Assembly: GCA_902795275.1 (NCBI GenBank)
Contig: CADBKQ010000011.1
Coordinates: 62,001 to 126,000 of the forward strand
Direction of reading: 5' to 3'
Source: an uncultured Eubacteriales bacterium
Lineage (GTDB): Bacteria > Bacillota > Clostridia > Christensenellales > Aristaeellaceae
DNA: 64,000 nt
The notes under the pieces are model-generated. The model did not search any database, was not told the DNA's origin, and was given only the letters and a program-made list of their open reading frames with translations. The translations under genes were made by a program, and so were the position numbers. Below, in pieces: positions 51,488-60,790 of this stretch. The stretch's first letter is position 1. Each line of letters begins with the position of its first letter.

Positions 51488-54400
51488 TTATTGCTTTGCG
51501 ATGGCGATGGTAATGTTTTCCTTGCCTTCGCCCTCCACGGTCACTTCGGTGTCGGGGGCGGCGACTTCGCCGACAGTGGCGAGGGTTTCGCCGCAGATGT
51601 AGTCCACCCATTCGGCGGGCAGCGCGCCGCCGGTGATGGCGATGGTGATGCGGTCGGTGATGTTGTAATTCTGCGCCTTGCGGGCGTCCTGGATGTTGCG
51701 CACGATGTCCCGGGCCAGGCCCTCCTGGCGAAGCGCATCGGTGATGTTCAGGTTCAGGGACACCACCACGCCGCTTTCGCTGACCACATGCATGCCGGGC
51801 TTGGCGTTGTAGGAGATCAGCAGGATATCTTCGTCAAAGGCCTGCTGCTCGCCGTTCATGTCCAGCACCACCTTGCCGTCCGCCAGAGAGAACTTCCCGG
51901 TCTGCACCGCCTTGATGATGGCGGGGCGCTGGGCGGGATACTTCTGGCCGATAACGGGGAAGCAGGGCTTGTAGGACACCGTGGCGATGTGATCCACGTC
52001 GTCCAGGATCTCCAGCTCCTTCACGTTCAGCTCTTCCTTGATGATGTCCGCGAAGGAGGCCACCACCTGGGTTCCCGCCGGGTCGTTCAGGGCGATCTGC
52101 ATGAGGCTCAAGGGCTGGCGGTTCTTCACCTTCTGCTTTTCGCGGATGGAACGGGTCAGGCGGATGACGCGCCGCACCAGCTCCACGTCGGCAATCAGCT
52201 TGTCGTCGGCGTAGCTTTCCGGGATGGAGGGCCAGTCGGCCAGATGCACGGATTCCTCGCCGGTGAGGATGCGGTACAGCTTTTCGGACAGGATCGGGGC
52301 CACCGGCGCGTACAGCTTGATGAGGTTCACCAGCACGTAGTACAGCGTGTCGTAAGCGGCCTGCTTGTCCTCGGTCATTTCGCTGCCCCAGAAACGGCGG
52401 CGGGAACGGCGGATGTACCAGTTCGTCAGGCCGTCCATCAGGCTGACCAGCGGCGTCACGTAGCCGTCCACCTGGTAGGCGTCCATGGCTTCCCGGATGG
52501 TCTTCTCGGTCTGCTGCAATTTGGCCAGGATCCAGCGGTCCAGCTGGTGGTCGGTCTTTGGCTCTTTCAGACTGTCGGGATGATAGCCGTCCACGTTGGC
52601 GTAGGAGATGAAGAAGTTCGCCGCGTTCCATAGCGGCGCCACCAATTGCTGGTAAGCGTCCTTCAGGCCGTCGTCGTCAAACTTCAGATCGCCCATCAGC
52701 ATGGCGTTGCTCTGGTACAGGTACAGGCGGAAGGCGTCGGTGCCGTAGCCGCGCATCAGCTCCATGGGGTCGGTGTAGTTCTTGGAGGACTTGGAGAGCT
52801 TCTTGCCGTCCTTGGCCAGCAGCGTGCCGTGGACGATGCAATTCTTGAACGCGGGCCGCCCGAACAGGGCCACGGCCATCACGTGCATGTAGTAGAACCA
52901 GCAGCGGATCTGGCCGGTGTATTCCACGATGAAGTCGCAGGGGAAATGGGTCTCGAACCAGTCCTTGTTTTCAAAGGGATAATGCTTCTGGGCGTAGGTG
53001 ACGGAGCCGCTCTCAAACCAGCAGTCCAGCACCTCGGGCACGCGCTTCATCGTGCCGCCGCACTTGCAGGGGAAGGTGACCTGATCCATATACTGGCGGT
53101 GCAGGTCGGTCAGCTCCATGCCGCTGACTTCCTTGATCTCGGCGATGCTGCCCAGCACCCTGCGCTCCTTGCAGCAGTCGCATTCCCAGATGGGGATGGG
53201 GGTGCTCCAGTAGCGGTTGCGGGAGATGTTCCAGTCGCGGGCGTTTTCCAGCCAGTTGCCGAAGCGGCCGTGCTTGACCGTGTCCGGCACCCAGTTGATC
53301 TTCTCGTTTTCTTCGATGAGCTGGGGCTTGATTTTTTCGATGTTGAAGTACCAGGCGCTCATGGCCTTGTAAATCAGCGGGTTCTTGCAGCGCCAGCAGT
53401 GGGGATAGTTATGCACCAGGCTGCCGTCGGCCACGGCCTTGTCGTTGGCGTACAGGAACCGGACGATGATGGGGTTCATCTCGATGACGTTCCGGGTCTT
53501 GCTGTCCTCGAAGAAGTCCGTCACTTCCTCGGTGAAGTGGCCCTTGGCGTCCACGGGGTTCACGATGTCGGTGGGGATATTGTTCTTGCGGCAGGTCCAG
53601 TAGTCGTCCTCACCAAAGGCGGGCGCGGTGTGCACGATGCCCACGCCTTCCGCCGCGTCCACGTAGTCCGCCGCGATAATGCGGAACGCGCCGTCCTTGC
53701 GCATGAAGGCGAAGTAGGGAAGCAAAGGCGAATACAGCAGGCCCAGCATGTCCTTGCCCTGGACGCGCTTCACGATATTCGGGGTCTCGCCGAACACGTT
53801 CTTGAAGTTGGCCAGGGTGTTTTCGCAGGCCACGTAAATCTGCTCGCCCACGTCCACGTAAGCGTAGGTCAGCCCTTCGTTGACGGAAAGCGCCAGGTTG
53901 GAGGGCAGCGTCCAAGGGGTGGTCGTCCAGGCCAGGTAGAACACCGGTTTGCCGTTCAGCTCGGGTTCGCTTTCAGAGCGGAACTTGGCGATGATCCAGC
54001 GGTCCTGCCGGGGCCGGGTGGAATCGGATTCGCGGGTGTCGGAAATGGACAGGGAGGTTTCGCAGTGCATGCAGTAGGGCGTGACCCGGTAGCCGGAATA
54101 GATCAGGCCCTTGTCGTAGCAGGTTTTGAACGCCCACATGACGCTTTCCATGAACTGGGGCGTCATGGTTTTGTAAGCGTGGTCGTAGTCCACCCAGCGG
54201 GCCATTTCCTCGATGTATTCCCGCCAGGCTTCGTTGTTGCTGGACACAATATTGCGGCATTCGTTGTTGAACGCGGCCATGCCCACGTGCATGCCCTTAT
54301 ACTGGGGGAAGCGGGCGGCTTCGTCCACCGCGCCCTGCACGGCCCGGTGCCACTTGTCGTTGACCGCGCCTTCTACCTTGGCGGCTTCGTCGGCGGTCTC

Positions 54401-54739
54401 GATGCTGGTGGATTTTTCGATGATGCTCTTGTCCGCGATGCCCAGCGTCTTTTCGGCCTGGTTCTCGATGGGCAGGCCGTGGCAGTCCCAGCCCCAGACG
54501 CGCGGCACGGAATTGCCCCGCATGGTCCAGTACCGGGCGATCATGTCCTTAATAAAGCTCACCAGCACGGTGCCGTGGTGGGGCTTGCCGGTGGGGAAGG
54601 GCGGGCCGTCGTAAAACACAACCTCGCTGTTTTTCCCTTCCAGGGATTTTTCAAAGGTGTGGTTCTCCTTCCAGAAGGAAAGCACTTCCTCCTGGAGAGC
54701 GGATAAATTCAGTTTGCTGTCCAGCTCTTCGTACTTCAA
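51488..54739 (-). CDS. ileS: Isoleucyl-tRNA synthetase
   Basis: The start is TTG at 54737-54739, with an AGGGGG site eight bases upstream. The 1083-residue enzyme has the long IleRS layout: class I core FYDGPPFPTGKPHHGT near 42-57, WDCHGLPIENQAEK, an editing domain, the GKKLSKSSKNYTDP KMSKS-type loop near 646, and an anticodon-binding and C-terminal domain. The HIGH signature reads HHGT, keeping the first histidine but not the last. It attaches isoleucine to its tRNA. No T-box leader is visible upstream, unlike many Bacillota ileS genes. Confidence 0.95.
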   Translation of the reverse strand: MKYEELDSKLNLSALQEEVLSFWKENHTFEKSLEGKNSEVVFYDGPPFPTGKPHHGTVLVSFIKDMIARYWTMRGNSVPRVWGWDCHGLPIENQAEKTLGIADKSIIEKSTSIETADEAAKVEGAVNDKWHRAVQGAVDEAARFPQYKGMHVGMAAFNNECRNIVSSNNEAWREYIEEMARWVDYDHAYKTMTPQFMESVMWAFKTCYDKGLIYSGYRVTPYCMHCETSLSISDTRESDSTRPRQDRWIIAKFRSESEPELNGKPVFYLAWTTTPWTLPSNLALSVNEGLTYAYVDVGEQIYVACENTLANFKNVFGETPNIVKRVQGKDMLGLLYSPLLPYFAFMRKDGAFRIIAADYVDAAEGVGIVHTAPAFGEDDYWTCRKNNIPTDIVNPVDAKGHFTEEVTDFFEDSKTRNVIEMNPIIVRFLYANDKAVADGSLVHNYPHCWRCKNPLIYKAMSAWYFNIEKIKPQLIEENEKINWVPDTVKHGRFGNWLENARDWNISRNRYWSTPIPIWECDCCKERRVLGSIAEIKEVSGMELTDLHRQYMDQVTFPCKCGGTMKRVPEVLDCWFESGSVTYAQKHYPFENKDWFETHFPCDFIVEYTGQIRCWFYYMHVMAVALFGRPAFKNCIVHGTLLAKDGKKLSKSSKNYTDPMELMRGYGTDAFRLYLYQSNAMLMGDLKFDDDGLKDAYQQLVAPLWNAANFFISYANVDGYHPDSLKEPKTDHQLDRWILAKLQQTEKTIREAMDAYQVDGYVTPLVSLMDGLTNWYIRRSRRRFWGSEMTEDKQAAYDTLYYVLVNLIKLYAPVAPILSEKLYRILTGEESVHLADWPSIPESYADDKLIADVELVRRVIRLTRSIREKQKVKNRQPLSLMQIALNDPAGTQVVASFADIIKEELNVKELEILDDVDHIATVSYKPCFPVIGQKYPAQRPAIIKAVQTGKFSLADGKVVLDMNGEQQAFDEDILLISYNAKPGMHVVSESGVVVSLNLNITDALRQEGLARDIVRNIQDARKAQNYNITDRITIAITGGALPAEWVDYICGETLATVGEVAAPDTEVTVEGEGKENITIAIAKQ

Positions 54740-54773
54740 AGCAAAAGCCCCCTAATCTTGGTGTGTCCCGCAA

Positions 54774-54802
54774 ATTATACTATATTCAGCGCATAAAATC
54801 AA
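54774..54802 (-). promoter_or_regulatory. Promoter of ileS
   Basis: On the minus strand TTGATT (54797-54802) and TATAAT (54774-54779) are separated by 17 bases, giving a leader of about 30 bases. Confidence 0.65.
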
Positions 54803-54897
54803 CTCCACCCCGCCCGCTTTTTTCACGCAAGGACGCCGCTGTCCGCCGGGTATTCAACGCGCTGCGCAAAACGTATGGGCGCAAAGAGATGTACCCG

Positions 54898-55743
54898 CTA
54901 AATTGCCTTGGATTCCACGGCCTTGATGCGGGTGAAGATCATACGGCCCGCGCTGGTCTGCAGCACGGTGGTCACTTCCACGTCCAGGGTTTCCCCGACC
55001 CGGCGGCCGTTTTCCACCACCACCATGGTTCCGTCATCCAAATAGGCCACACCCTGGCCGGGTTCCTTGCCCTCCCGCACGATGCGCACGGCCATTTCCT
55101 CGCCGGGCAGCACCACGGGCCGCAAGGCTCCGGCCAGCTCGTTGATGTTCAGCACCGGCACCTTCGCCACGCCCGCCACCTTGTTCAGGTTGTAGTCGTT
55201 GGTCATCACCGCGCCATTCAGCCGCTTCGCCAGGCGCAGCAGCTTCACGTCCACCTCCGCGCCGTCCTCGTCCCAGTCGTCCACCCGCACGGGGCAGTCC
55301 AGCTCCTCCCGGATTTTTTGCAGGATGTCCAGGCCGCGCCGTCCCCGGTTGCGGCGCAGGGAATCGGCGCTGTCGGCGATGTGGCGAAGCTCGTCCAGCA
55401 CGAAGGAAGGAATCACCAGCTCCCCTTCCAGGAAGCCCGCCTTGCAAATATCGAAAATTCGCCCGTCGATGATCACCGACGTGTCCAGCACCTTGGGGCA
55501 GGCCGCCGGGATCTCCTGCTTGATCGCGTTTTTCATGCGCAAAGCGCGGGCATACCTGCTGCCCGCTTTCGCGCCGGCCAGCATCAGAACGGCGTAAAGC
55601 AGCGCCGCCGCCAGTCCCGCGCCCCAGCCCAGAGGCAAAAGACACAGCGGCTGCATCAGCAGCGCGGCCAGCACAGCCCCCAAAAACGCGCCGAGCAGCG
55701 TACAGAATTGCTTTGACCATACGGGATAAGGATTCCGTTCCAT
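54898..55743 (-). CDS. PIN-TRAM domain membrane protein (YacL-like)
   Basis: The 281-residue protein has two N-terminal transmembrane segments (about 12-30 and 35-58), then a PIN nuclease-like domain. The PIN domain starts [15 protein letters not shown] near residue 85 and shows [14 protein letters not shown] and [11 protein letters not shown] with the conserved acidic residues. A C-terminal TRAM domain follows ([19 protein letters not shown]). YacL proteins in Bacillota have this layout and lie near radA and disA. Here it is downstream of radA, with a terminator between. The B. subtilis YacL role is not settled; an RNA-binding or nuclease role is inferred. Confidence 0.9.
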   Translation of the reverse strand: MERNPYPVWSKQFCTLLGAFLGAVLAALLMQPLCLLPLGWGAGLAAALLYAVLMLAGAKAGSRYARALRMKNAIKQEIPAACPKVLDTSVIIDGRIFDICKAGFLEGELVIPSFVLDELRHIADSADSLRRNRGRRGLDILQKIREELDCPVRVDDWDEDGAEVDVKLLRLAKRLNGAVMTNDYNLNKVAGVAKVPVLNINELAGALRPVVLPGEEMAVRIVREGKEPGQGVAYLDDGTMVVVENGRRVGETLDVEVTTVLQTSAGRMIFTRIKAVESKAI

Positions 55744-55760
55744 CCAAAAAACCTCCTATC

Positions 55761-55808
55761 AAACAAAAAGAAAGCGTCCTTTCCAAATGTCTTTGGTATG
55801 ACGCTTCC
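55761..55808 (-). terminator. Probable terminator of radA
   Basis: On the minus strand GGAAGCGTC and GACGCTTTC (55800-55808 with 55770-55778) pair, with an inner CCAAA/TTTGG stem. T-rich sequence follows (55761-55770). Confidence 0.65.
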
Positions 55809-55844
55809 ATTTACAGGATAAACAAATTCGATGATCTTATGCAG

Positions 55845-57224
55845 TTATTGGGGCAGCAGATCCAGCACCGCCATGGCCTGGGCCACGGTATCCACCCCGT
55901 GGAGGCTGACGCCTTCGGGGGCTTTGACGTGCCTTGCGCTGTCCCGGGGGCAGAGGATATGGGTGAAGCCCAGGCGCTGGCATTCGCTCACCCGGCGCTC
56001 CAATTGCGCGATAGCCCGGACTTCGCCCGCCAGGCCCACTTCGCCCATCACCGCCCAGTCGGCGGGCACGGGCCTGTCCACGTAGGAGGAGGCCACCGCC
56101 ATGCAGAAGGCCAGGTCGGCGGCGGGCTCGTTCAGGGACATGCCCCCCGCCACGTTGATGTAGGCGTCCCGGTTGTACATTTTGAGCCGCGCCCGCTTTT
56201 CCATCACGGCCAGCAGCAGCATCACGCGGGAGGAGTCCATGCCGTCCACCGTGCGCCGGGGCGCGGCGAGGAAGGATTGGGTCACCAGCGCCTGAATGTC
56301 CACCAGCATGGGGCGGCTCCCCTCCATGCCGCAGAACACGCAGGAGCCGCTGGCCCCCTTCGCCCGCTGGGAGAGCAGGGTTTCGGAAGCGTTCTGCACC
56401 GCCCGCATGCCTGTTCCAGTCATTTCAAAAATGCCCAATTCGTTCACCGAGCCGAAGCGGTTCTTCACCGCCCGCAGCAGGCGGTATTCGTGCTGGTGGT
56501 CGCCCTCGAAGTACAGCACCACGTCCACCATGTGCTCCAGCACCCGCGGCCCAGCCAGGGAGCCTTCCTTGGTCACGTGGCCCACCAGGAAAATGGCGCA
56601 GCCCTCAGTCTTGGCGTAGCGCATCAGCAGCGACGCGCTCTCCCGCACCTGGCTCACGCTGCCCGGCGCGCTGCCCATTTCGGGGCGGTACATGGTCTGG
56701 ATGGAGTCGATGACGCAAAAGTCCGGGGCAACGGCGCGCAGCTTTTCTTCCACCTGATCCATGGCGTTTTCGGTCAGGATGATCATATCGCTGTCCGCCA
56801 CGCCTAAGCGCTGGGCCCGCAGTTTGATCTGCCGGGCGCTTTCCTCGCCGCTCACGTACAGGACGCGCTTTCCCTTCTGGCACAGATGGTGGCACACCTG
56901 CAACAGCAGGGTGGACTTGCCGATGCCCGGGTCGCCGCCCACCAGCATCAAAGCCCCTTCCACGATGCCGCCGCCCAGCACCCGGTCCAGTTCGGGAAGC
57001 CCGGAGGAAATATACACCTGGTTCCCGGTTTCGATTTCTTTCAGCGGCCTGGCGTCGCTGCCCGTGCCGCCCCGCTGCTTGTAAGCTTTGGGCGCGGCTT
57101 CCTCCGGCGCGGCCATCACTTCTTCCATGGTGTTCCACGCCCCGCACTCCGGGCATTTGCCCATCCAGCGGGGATTTTCATAGCCGCAGGCGGTACATTG
57201 ATAGCTGGTTTTTTTCTTGGGCAT
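55845..57224 (-). CDS. radA: DNA repair protein RadA (Sms)
   Basis: The start at 57224 (MPKKKTSYQC) has a GAAGGAG site; the longer frame adds 42 unlikely residues. The 459-residue protein has the zinc finger CTACGYENPRWMGKCPEC, Walker A GDPGIGKST near residue 97, the RadA-specific KNRFGSVNELG motif near 255 and a C-terminal Lon-protease-like domain. It acts as a RecA-like helicase in branch migration during recombination and transformation. It precedes the PIN-TRAM gene, as in other Bacillota, but no disA lies between. Confidence 0.95.
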   Translation of the reverse strand: MPKKKTSYQCTACGYENPRWMGKCPECGAWNTMEEVMAAPEEAAPKAYKQRGGTGSDARPLKEIETGNQVYISSGLPELDRVLGGGIVEGALMLVGGDPGIGKSTLLLQVCHHLCQKGKRVLYVSGEESARQIKLRAQRLGVADSDMIILTENAMDQVEEKLRAVAPDFCVIDSIQTMYRPEMGSAPGSVSQVRESASLLMRYAKTEGCAIFLVGHVTKEGSLAGPRVLEHMVDVVLYFEGDHQHEYRLLRAVKNRFGSVNELGIFEMTGTGMRAVQNASETLLSQRAKGASGSCVFCGMEGSRPMLVDIQALVTQSFLAAPRRTVDGMDSSRVMLLLAVMEKRARLKMYNRDAYINVAGGMSLNEPAADLAFCMAVASSYVDRPVPADWAVMGEVGLAGEVRAIAQLERRVSECQRLGFTHILCPRDSARHVKAPEGVSLHGVDTVAQAMAVLDLLPQ

Positions 57225-57254
57225 TTTTGCTTCTCCTTCTTTTGTGTACACCTG

Positions 57255-57283
57255 ATTATAGCATAGATTTCCCTCCGCCGCCA
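57255..57283 (-). promoter_or_regulatory. Candidate promoter of radA
   Basis: On the minus strand TGGCGG (57278-57283) and TATAAT (57255-57260) are separated by 17 bases; the -35 is weak. Confidence 0.5.
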
Positions 57284-57389
57284 TAGGAACCTTTAGCGGA
57301 TGATGGCGAAAAAAAGATCGGGCTTGCATACTTCCGGAGAAAACAGGCAAGCATAAATCGTAAATTCTGTTTTTCCCGCGCTTTTCCGA

Positions 57390-57418
57390 TTGCGGAAACG
57401 GCGTTTTTCATATATAAT
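57390..57418 (+). promoter_or_regulatory. Promoter of the metallophosphoesterase-like gene
   Basis: TTGCGG (57390-57395) and TATAAT (57413-57418) are separated by 17 bases, 30 bases before the GTG start. Confidence 0.6.
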
Positions 57419-57447
57419 AGCGATAACGGAACAGAAAGGAGCACGTC

Positions 57448-58524
57448 GTGAGCAAATCTCATGATCCTCTCTTTGCGGAAGAAAGGCGAAAGCATCCTGT
57501 GATCGGCTTTCTTCTATTGCTGATTCTTTTGATCGCGGCTACGCTGACGGTGGTGAACGGCATCAACAACAGCCGCATCAACCTGCTGCGGGAAACGGTG
57601 ACGGTGCCGAACCTGCCCGCTTCGCTGGAAGGCTTCCGCATCCTGCACATCAGCGACCTGCACGGCCTGTATTTCGGCCAGCACCAGGAGCAATTGAAAG
57701 CGGCGCTGGGCGGCGCGCGGTACGACATCGTGTGCGTCACCGGCGACATCACGGGCCGGGACGGCGATATGGGCGCGTTCCTGGAAATGATGAAGCTGTT
57801 CAAGGGCAAGCCCGTTTATTTCATTCCAGGGGATGAAGACCCTGCTCCCCTGATTGCCCTGCCCCACGGAAGCCTGGACGCCCGGGCGGATTACATTCAG
57901 CAGGCGGAACAGGCAGGCGCCGTCTATCTGGACGCGCCGGTGAAGATCACCCGGGGCAAACATGCCCTGTGGCTGGCCCCGGAATGGATTTACACGCTGG
58001 ATTACGAGGCGTCCGAAACCGCCTATCAGAAACGGCTGGCCGAACTGAAAGCCGAGGAAGCGTCTCCCGAGCGGGACGCCGCCATCTCCGCGGTGAACTA
58101 CCAGATGAACCAGCTGATTCGCATCCGCCAGGCGCGGCGGGAAACCCTGGAAACGGACATTCACGTGGCGCTGACCCACCATCCCCTGCAAACCGCCGCC
58201 CTGCAATCCCTGCAGGAATGGACGGCTTCGGAGAATGACAGCTACATCCGCACCATTTCCCTGGTGCTGGCCGGCCACTATGTGGGCGGGCAATGGCGCC
58301 TGCCCGGCATTGGCGCGATCCGCGCGCCGCTGTCCGCCGGGACGGGAAACAACGGCTGGTTTCCGGAGGATCAGAAGATCATGGGCCTGTCCAACGTGAT
58401 GGGCATTCCCCAGTACATCAGCCCCGGCCTGGGCACCTCCGCCGCCATCGACCTGCCTCCCATCCGCATTTTCAACACCCCCGCCGTCACTGTCATCACG
58501 CTGACGGGGAGACTGATGAAATAG
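57448..58524 (+). CDS. Membrane-anchored metallophosphoesterase-like protein with altered metal ligands
   Basis: The GTG start at 57448 follows GAAAGGAG. The 358-residue protein has an N-terminal transmembrane helix (about 18-37) and the calcineurin-like fold. ISDLHG keeps Asp70 and His72, and VTGDITG keeps Asp100. The next ligand block reads PGDED at 128-131 instead of GNHE/D, and the final GHxHGGQ reads GHYVGGQ (277-283), so two expected metal ligands are changed. A THHP histidine is retained. It may be an inactive sensor, or use fewer metals. It resembles YkuE-type wall-facing phosphoesterases. Heptamer element 7 begins 2 bases after its stop. Confidence 0.8.
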   Translation: MSKSHDPLFAEERRKHPVIGFLLLLILLIAATLTVVNGINNSRINLLRETVTVPNLPASLEGFRILHISDLHGLYFGQHQEQLKAALGGARYDIVCVTGDITGRDGDMGAFLEMMKLFKGKPVYFIPGDEDPAPLIALPHGSLDARADYIQQAEQAGAVYLDAPVKITRGKHALWLAPEWIYTLDYEASETAYQKRLAELKAEEASPERDAAISAVNYQMNQLIRIRQARRETLETDIHVALTHHPLQTAALQSLQEWTASENDSYIRTISLVLAGHYVGGQWRLPGIGAIRAPLSAGTGNNGWFPEDQKIMGLSNVMGIPQYISPGLGTSAAIDLPPIRIFNTPAVTVITLTGRLMK

Positions 58525-58525
58525 A

Positions 58526-58647
58526 GGGATTAGGGAATAGGGATGAGGGATTAGTAGTTTGCCGTTCACAAAAGCGTTCACTCTGCCTCTGGACATTTTG
58601 CCTTTTCATCACATGATTCTATTCCCTATTCCCTAATCCCTAATCAC
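58526..58647. repeat. Heptamer inverted-repeat element 7 (GGGATTA type)
   Basis: The left arm (58526-58554) is four heptamers GGGATTA/GGGAATA/GGGATGA. The right arm (58620-58647) has the inverted units. The spacer is about 65 bases and unique. It begins 2 bases after the metallophosphoesterase stop and ends about 28 bases before ppk. It uses the same heptamer type as element 2. Confidence 0.85.
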
Positions 58648-58674
58648 TAAAGCATAAAGGATGTGCGATTTACC

Positions 58675-60723
58675 ATGGCGAAAACCGACATTTGGAACCG
58701 GGAACTGAGCTGGCTGAATTTCAACCGCCGGGTGCTGGAGGAAGCGGCGAACCCGGACAATCCGCTGCTGGAGCGGGGCAAATTCATTTCCATCTGTTCC
58801 AGCAACCTGGATGAGTTTTTCATGGTTCGTGTGGGTTCCCTGGTACGCGCCGCCATGGCGGGCGACAAGAAAAAAGATCCCTCCGGCCTGACGCCCAGGG
58901 AGCAGCTGGACGCGATCTTTCCCGCCGTGCAGGAGCAGGTGGCCCGGCAGTATGAGCTGCTCAACCAGGAATACCTGCCCGCGCTGGCAGACGCGGGGAT
59001 TCATTTCCAGCGCATCGACGCCTTGGATAAGGAACAGCGGGACTGGCTGAGCCATTATTTCGACGAGGCGGTGCAGCCGCTTTTGACGCCCCGCGCCATC
59101 GACGACAAGCGCCCCTTCCCGCTGCTGTCCGCCAGGGTGATCCATCTGGCCCTGCTGCTGCCGCCGAATGTGCGGAGCAGCCAGCCGCGCATGGCGCTGC
59201 TGCATGTGCCGACCTCCCTGCCCCGCGTGACCATGCTGCCCATGGGCCGGGGCAAGGCCCGGGGCGTGCTGCTGGAGGACGTGATCGCCCATTACGCCCA
59301 CCGCATGTTCGGAAAGACCCATCCCCTCGCCATCATGCCCTTCCGCATCACCCGCAACACGGACTTCATCTATAACGATTCCGACGCCGACGCCCTCATT
59401 ACCGAAATGAAGAAGAACCTGAAAAAGCGGAAATGGGGCCGGGTGCTGCGGCTGGAGGTGCCCGTGGGCAGCGACCCGCGGCTGCTGGCCCGCATCAAGA
59501 AATACCTGGACGTGGCGGAGGAGGGCGTGTTTGCCGTGCCGGGGCCGCTGAACCTGGATTATTTCATGAAACAGATTTCCTCCCTGCCGAACTTTGACGG
59601 CCTGCGTTTCCCGTCCTTCACGCCCCGCATCGACGAACGCTTCCGCCAGGAGGGCTCCATTTTCCGGGTCATCCGGAGCGGCGACATCCTGCTGAACCAT
59701 CCTTACGACAGCTTCGACCCCGTGGTACGCCTGATCCGCGAGGCCGCGGACGACCCCAACGTGATGGCCATCAAGCAGACACTGTACCGGGTCAGCGGCA
59801 AGTCCCCCATCGTGGCGGCGCTGATTCGCGCCGGGCAGCAGGGCAAGCAGGTGACGGTGCTGGTGGAGGTGCGCGCCCGCTTTGACGAGGAAAACAACAT
59901 CAACTGGTGCCTGGCCCTGGAAAAGGCGGGCTGCCATGTGTTCTACGGCGTGCCCAAGCTCAAGACCCACAGCAAGATCACCCTGGTGGTGCGCAAGGAG
60001 CCCGACGGCCTGCGCCGCTATGTGCACCTGGCCACCGGCAACTATAACGACGTGACCGCCAAGCTGTACACCGACATGGGCATCATGACCTGCGACGACA
60101 TCATCGGCCGCGACGCGGGCAATTTCTTCAACATGGTCACGGGCTACGGCGAATCGGTGGAGATGGAAAAGCTGGTTTCCGCGCCCACCTTCCTGCGCAA
60201 GCGGATCAAGCAGCTCATCAAGCGGGAAATCGATCATGCCGAAGCCGGCCTGCCCGCCCGCATCACCGCCAAGATCAACGCACTGGTCGATCCGAAAATC
60301 ATCAAGCTGCTCTACAAAGCCGCCGACGCGGGCGTGGAGATCGACCTGATTGTGCGCGGTATCTGCTGCCTCAAAACCGGCGGGCGGGACAACCTGCGGG
60401 TGCGCTCCATCGTGGGCCGCCTGCTGGAGCACACGCGGGCTTTTGTGTTCGAGAACGGCGGGGAAAAGGAAGTCTACCTCTCCTCCGCCGACTGGATGCC
60501 CCGCAACTTAGACAAGCGCGTGGAATTGATGTTCCCCATCGAGGACCCCGCCCTGCAAAACCGCATCATCGCCTCTTTGCAGGATGAATTGAACGACAAC
60601 ATGAAAGCCTGGGAACTGAAAAAGAGCGGCAAATACAAGCGCGTCAAGCGCGAGGAACCCCTCCTCAACTCCCAGGAGGCCCGCATCCTCGGCCCCGCCG
60701 AAATCGCCGCGCCGGTGGAGTAA
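58675..60723 (+). CDS. ppk: Polyphosphate kinase 1
   Basis: The 682-residue enzyme starts at the ATG at 58675; a GTG at 58663 in the same frame is too close to the AAAGG site. It follows the PPK1 four-domain layout: NRELSWLNFNRRVL at the N-terminus, phosphotransfer histidines His432 in KLKTHSKITLV and His586 in RLLEHTRAF, and the VMAIKQTLYRVSG segment. It reversibly makes polyphosphate from ATP. No ppx lies next to it. A copy of the 400 bp multi-hairpin repeat follows 68 bases after the stop. Confidence 0.96.
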   Translation: MAKTDIWNRELSWLNFNRRVLEEAANPDNPLLERGKFISICSSNLDEFFMVRVGSLVRAAMAGDKKKDPSGLTPREQLDAIFPAVQEQVARQYELLNQEYLPALADAGIHFQRIDALDKEQRDWLSHYFDEAVQPLLTPRAIDDKRPFPLLSARVIHLALLLPPNVRSSQPRMALLHVPTSLPRVTMLPMGRGKARGVLLEDVIAHYAHRMFGKTHPLAIMPFRITRNTDFIYNDSDADALITEMKKNLKKRKWGRVLRLEVPVGSDPRLLARIKKYLDVAEEGVFAVPGPLNLDYFMKQISSLPNFDGLRFPSFTPRIDERFRQEGSIFRVIRSGDILLNHPYDSFDPVVRLIREAADDPNVMAIKQTLYRVSGKSPIVAALIRAGQQGKQVTVLVEVRARFDEENNINWCLALEKAGCHVFYGVPKLKTHSKITLVVRKEPDGLRRYVHLATGNYNDVTAKLYTDMGIMTCDDIIGRDAGNFFNMVTGYGESVEMEKLVSAPTFLRKRIKQLIKREIDHAEAGLPARITAKINALVDPKIIKLLYKAADAGVEIDLIVRGICCLKTGGRDNLRVRSIVGRLLEHTRAFVFENGGEKEVYLSSADWMPRNLDKRVELMFPIEDPALQNRIIASLQDELNDNMKAWELKKSGKYKRVKREEPLLNSQEARILGPAEIAAPVE

Positions 60724-60790
60724 AATAAGTGGTATTACTTCAGCCGATGGCGTTTTAGGACTTATTAAGGCACTATCGCATTGCGAAACA

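Noticed and set aside
52646..54706. 686-residue plus-strand open frame
   Set aside because: It is antisense to ileS and shows the same low-information His/Val/Gly pattern as other shadows.
54740..54897. T-box riboswitch upstream of ileS
   Set aside because: No AGGGTGG-type T-box sequence or specifier stem is visible, and the promoter at 54774-54802 leaves a leader of only about 30 bases.
58526..58647. CRISPR array (because of short repeats with unique spacers)
   Set aside because: Units are 7 bases, directly tandem without spacers, and inverted across a single spacer; no cas genes are present.
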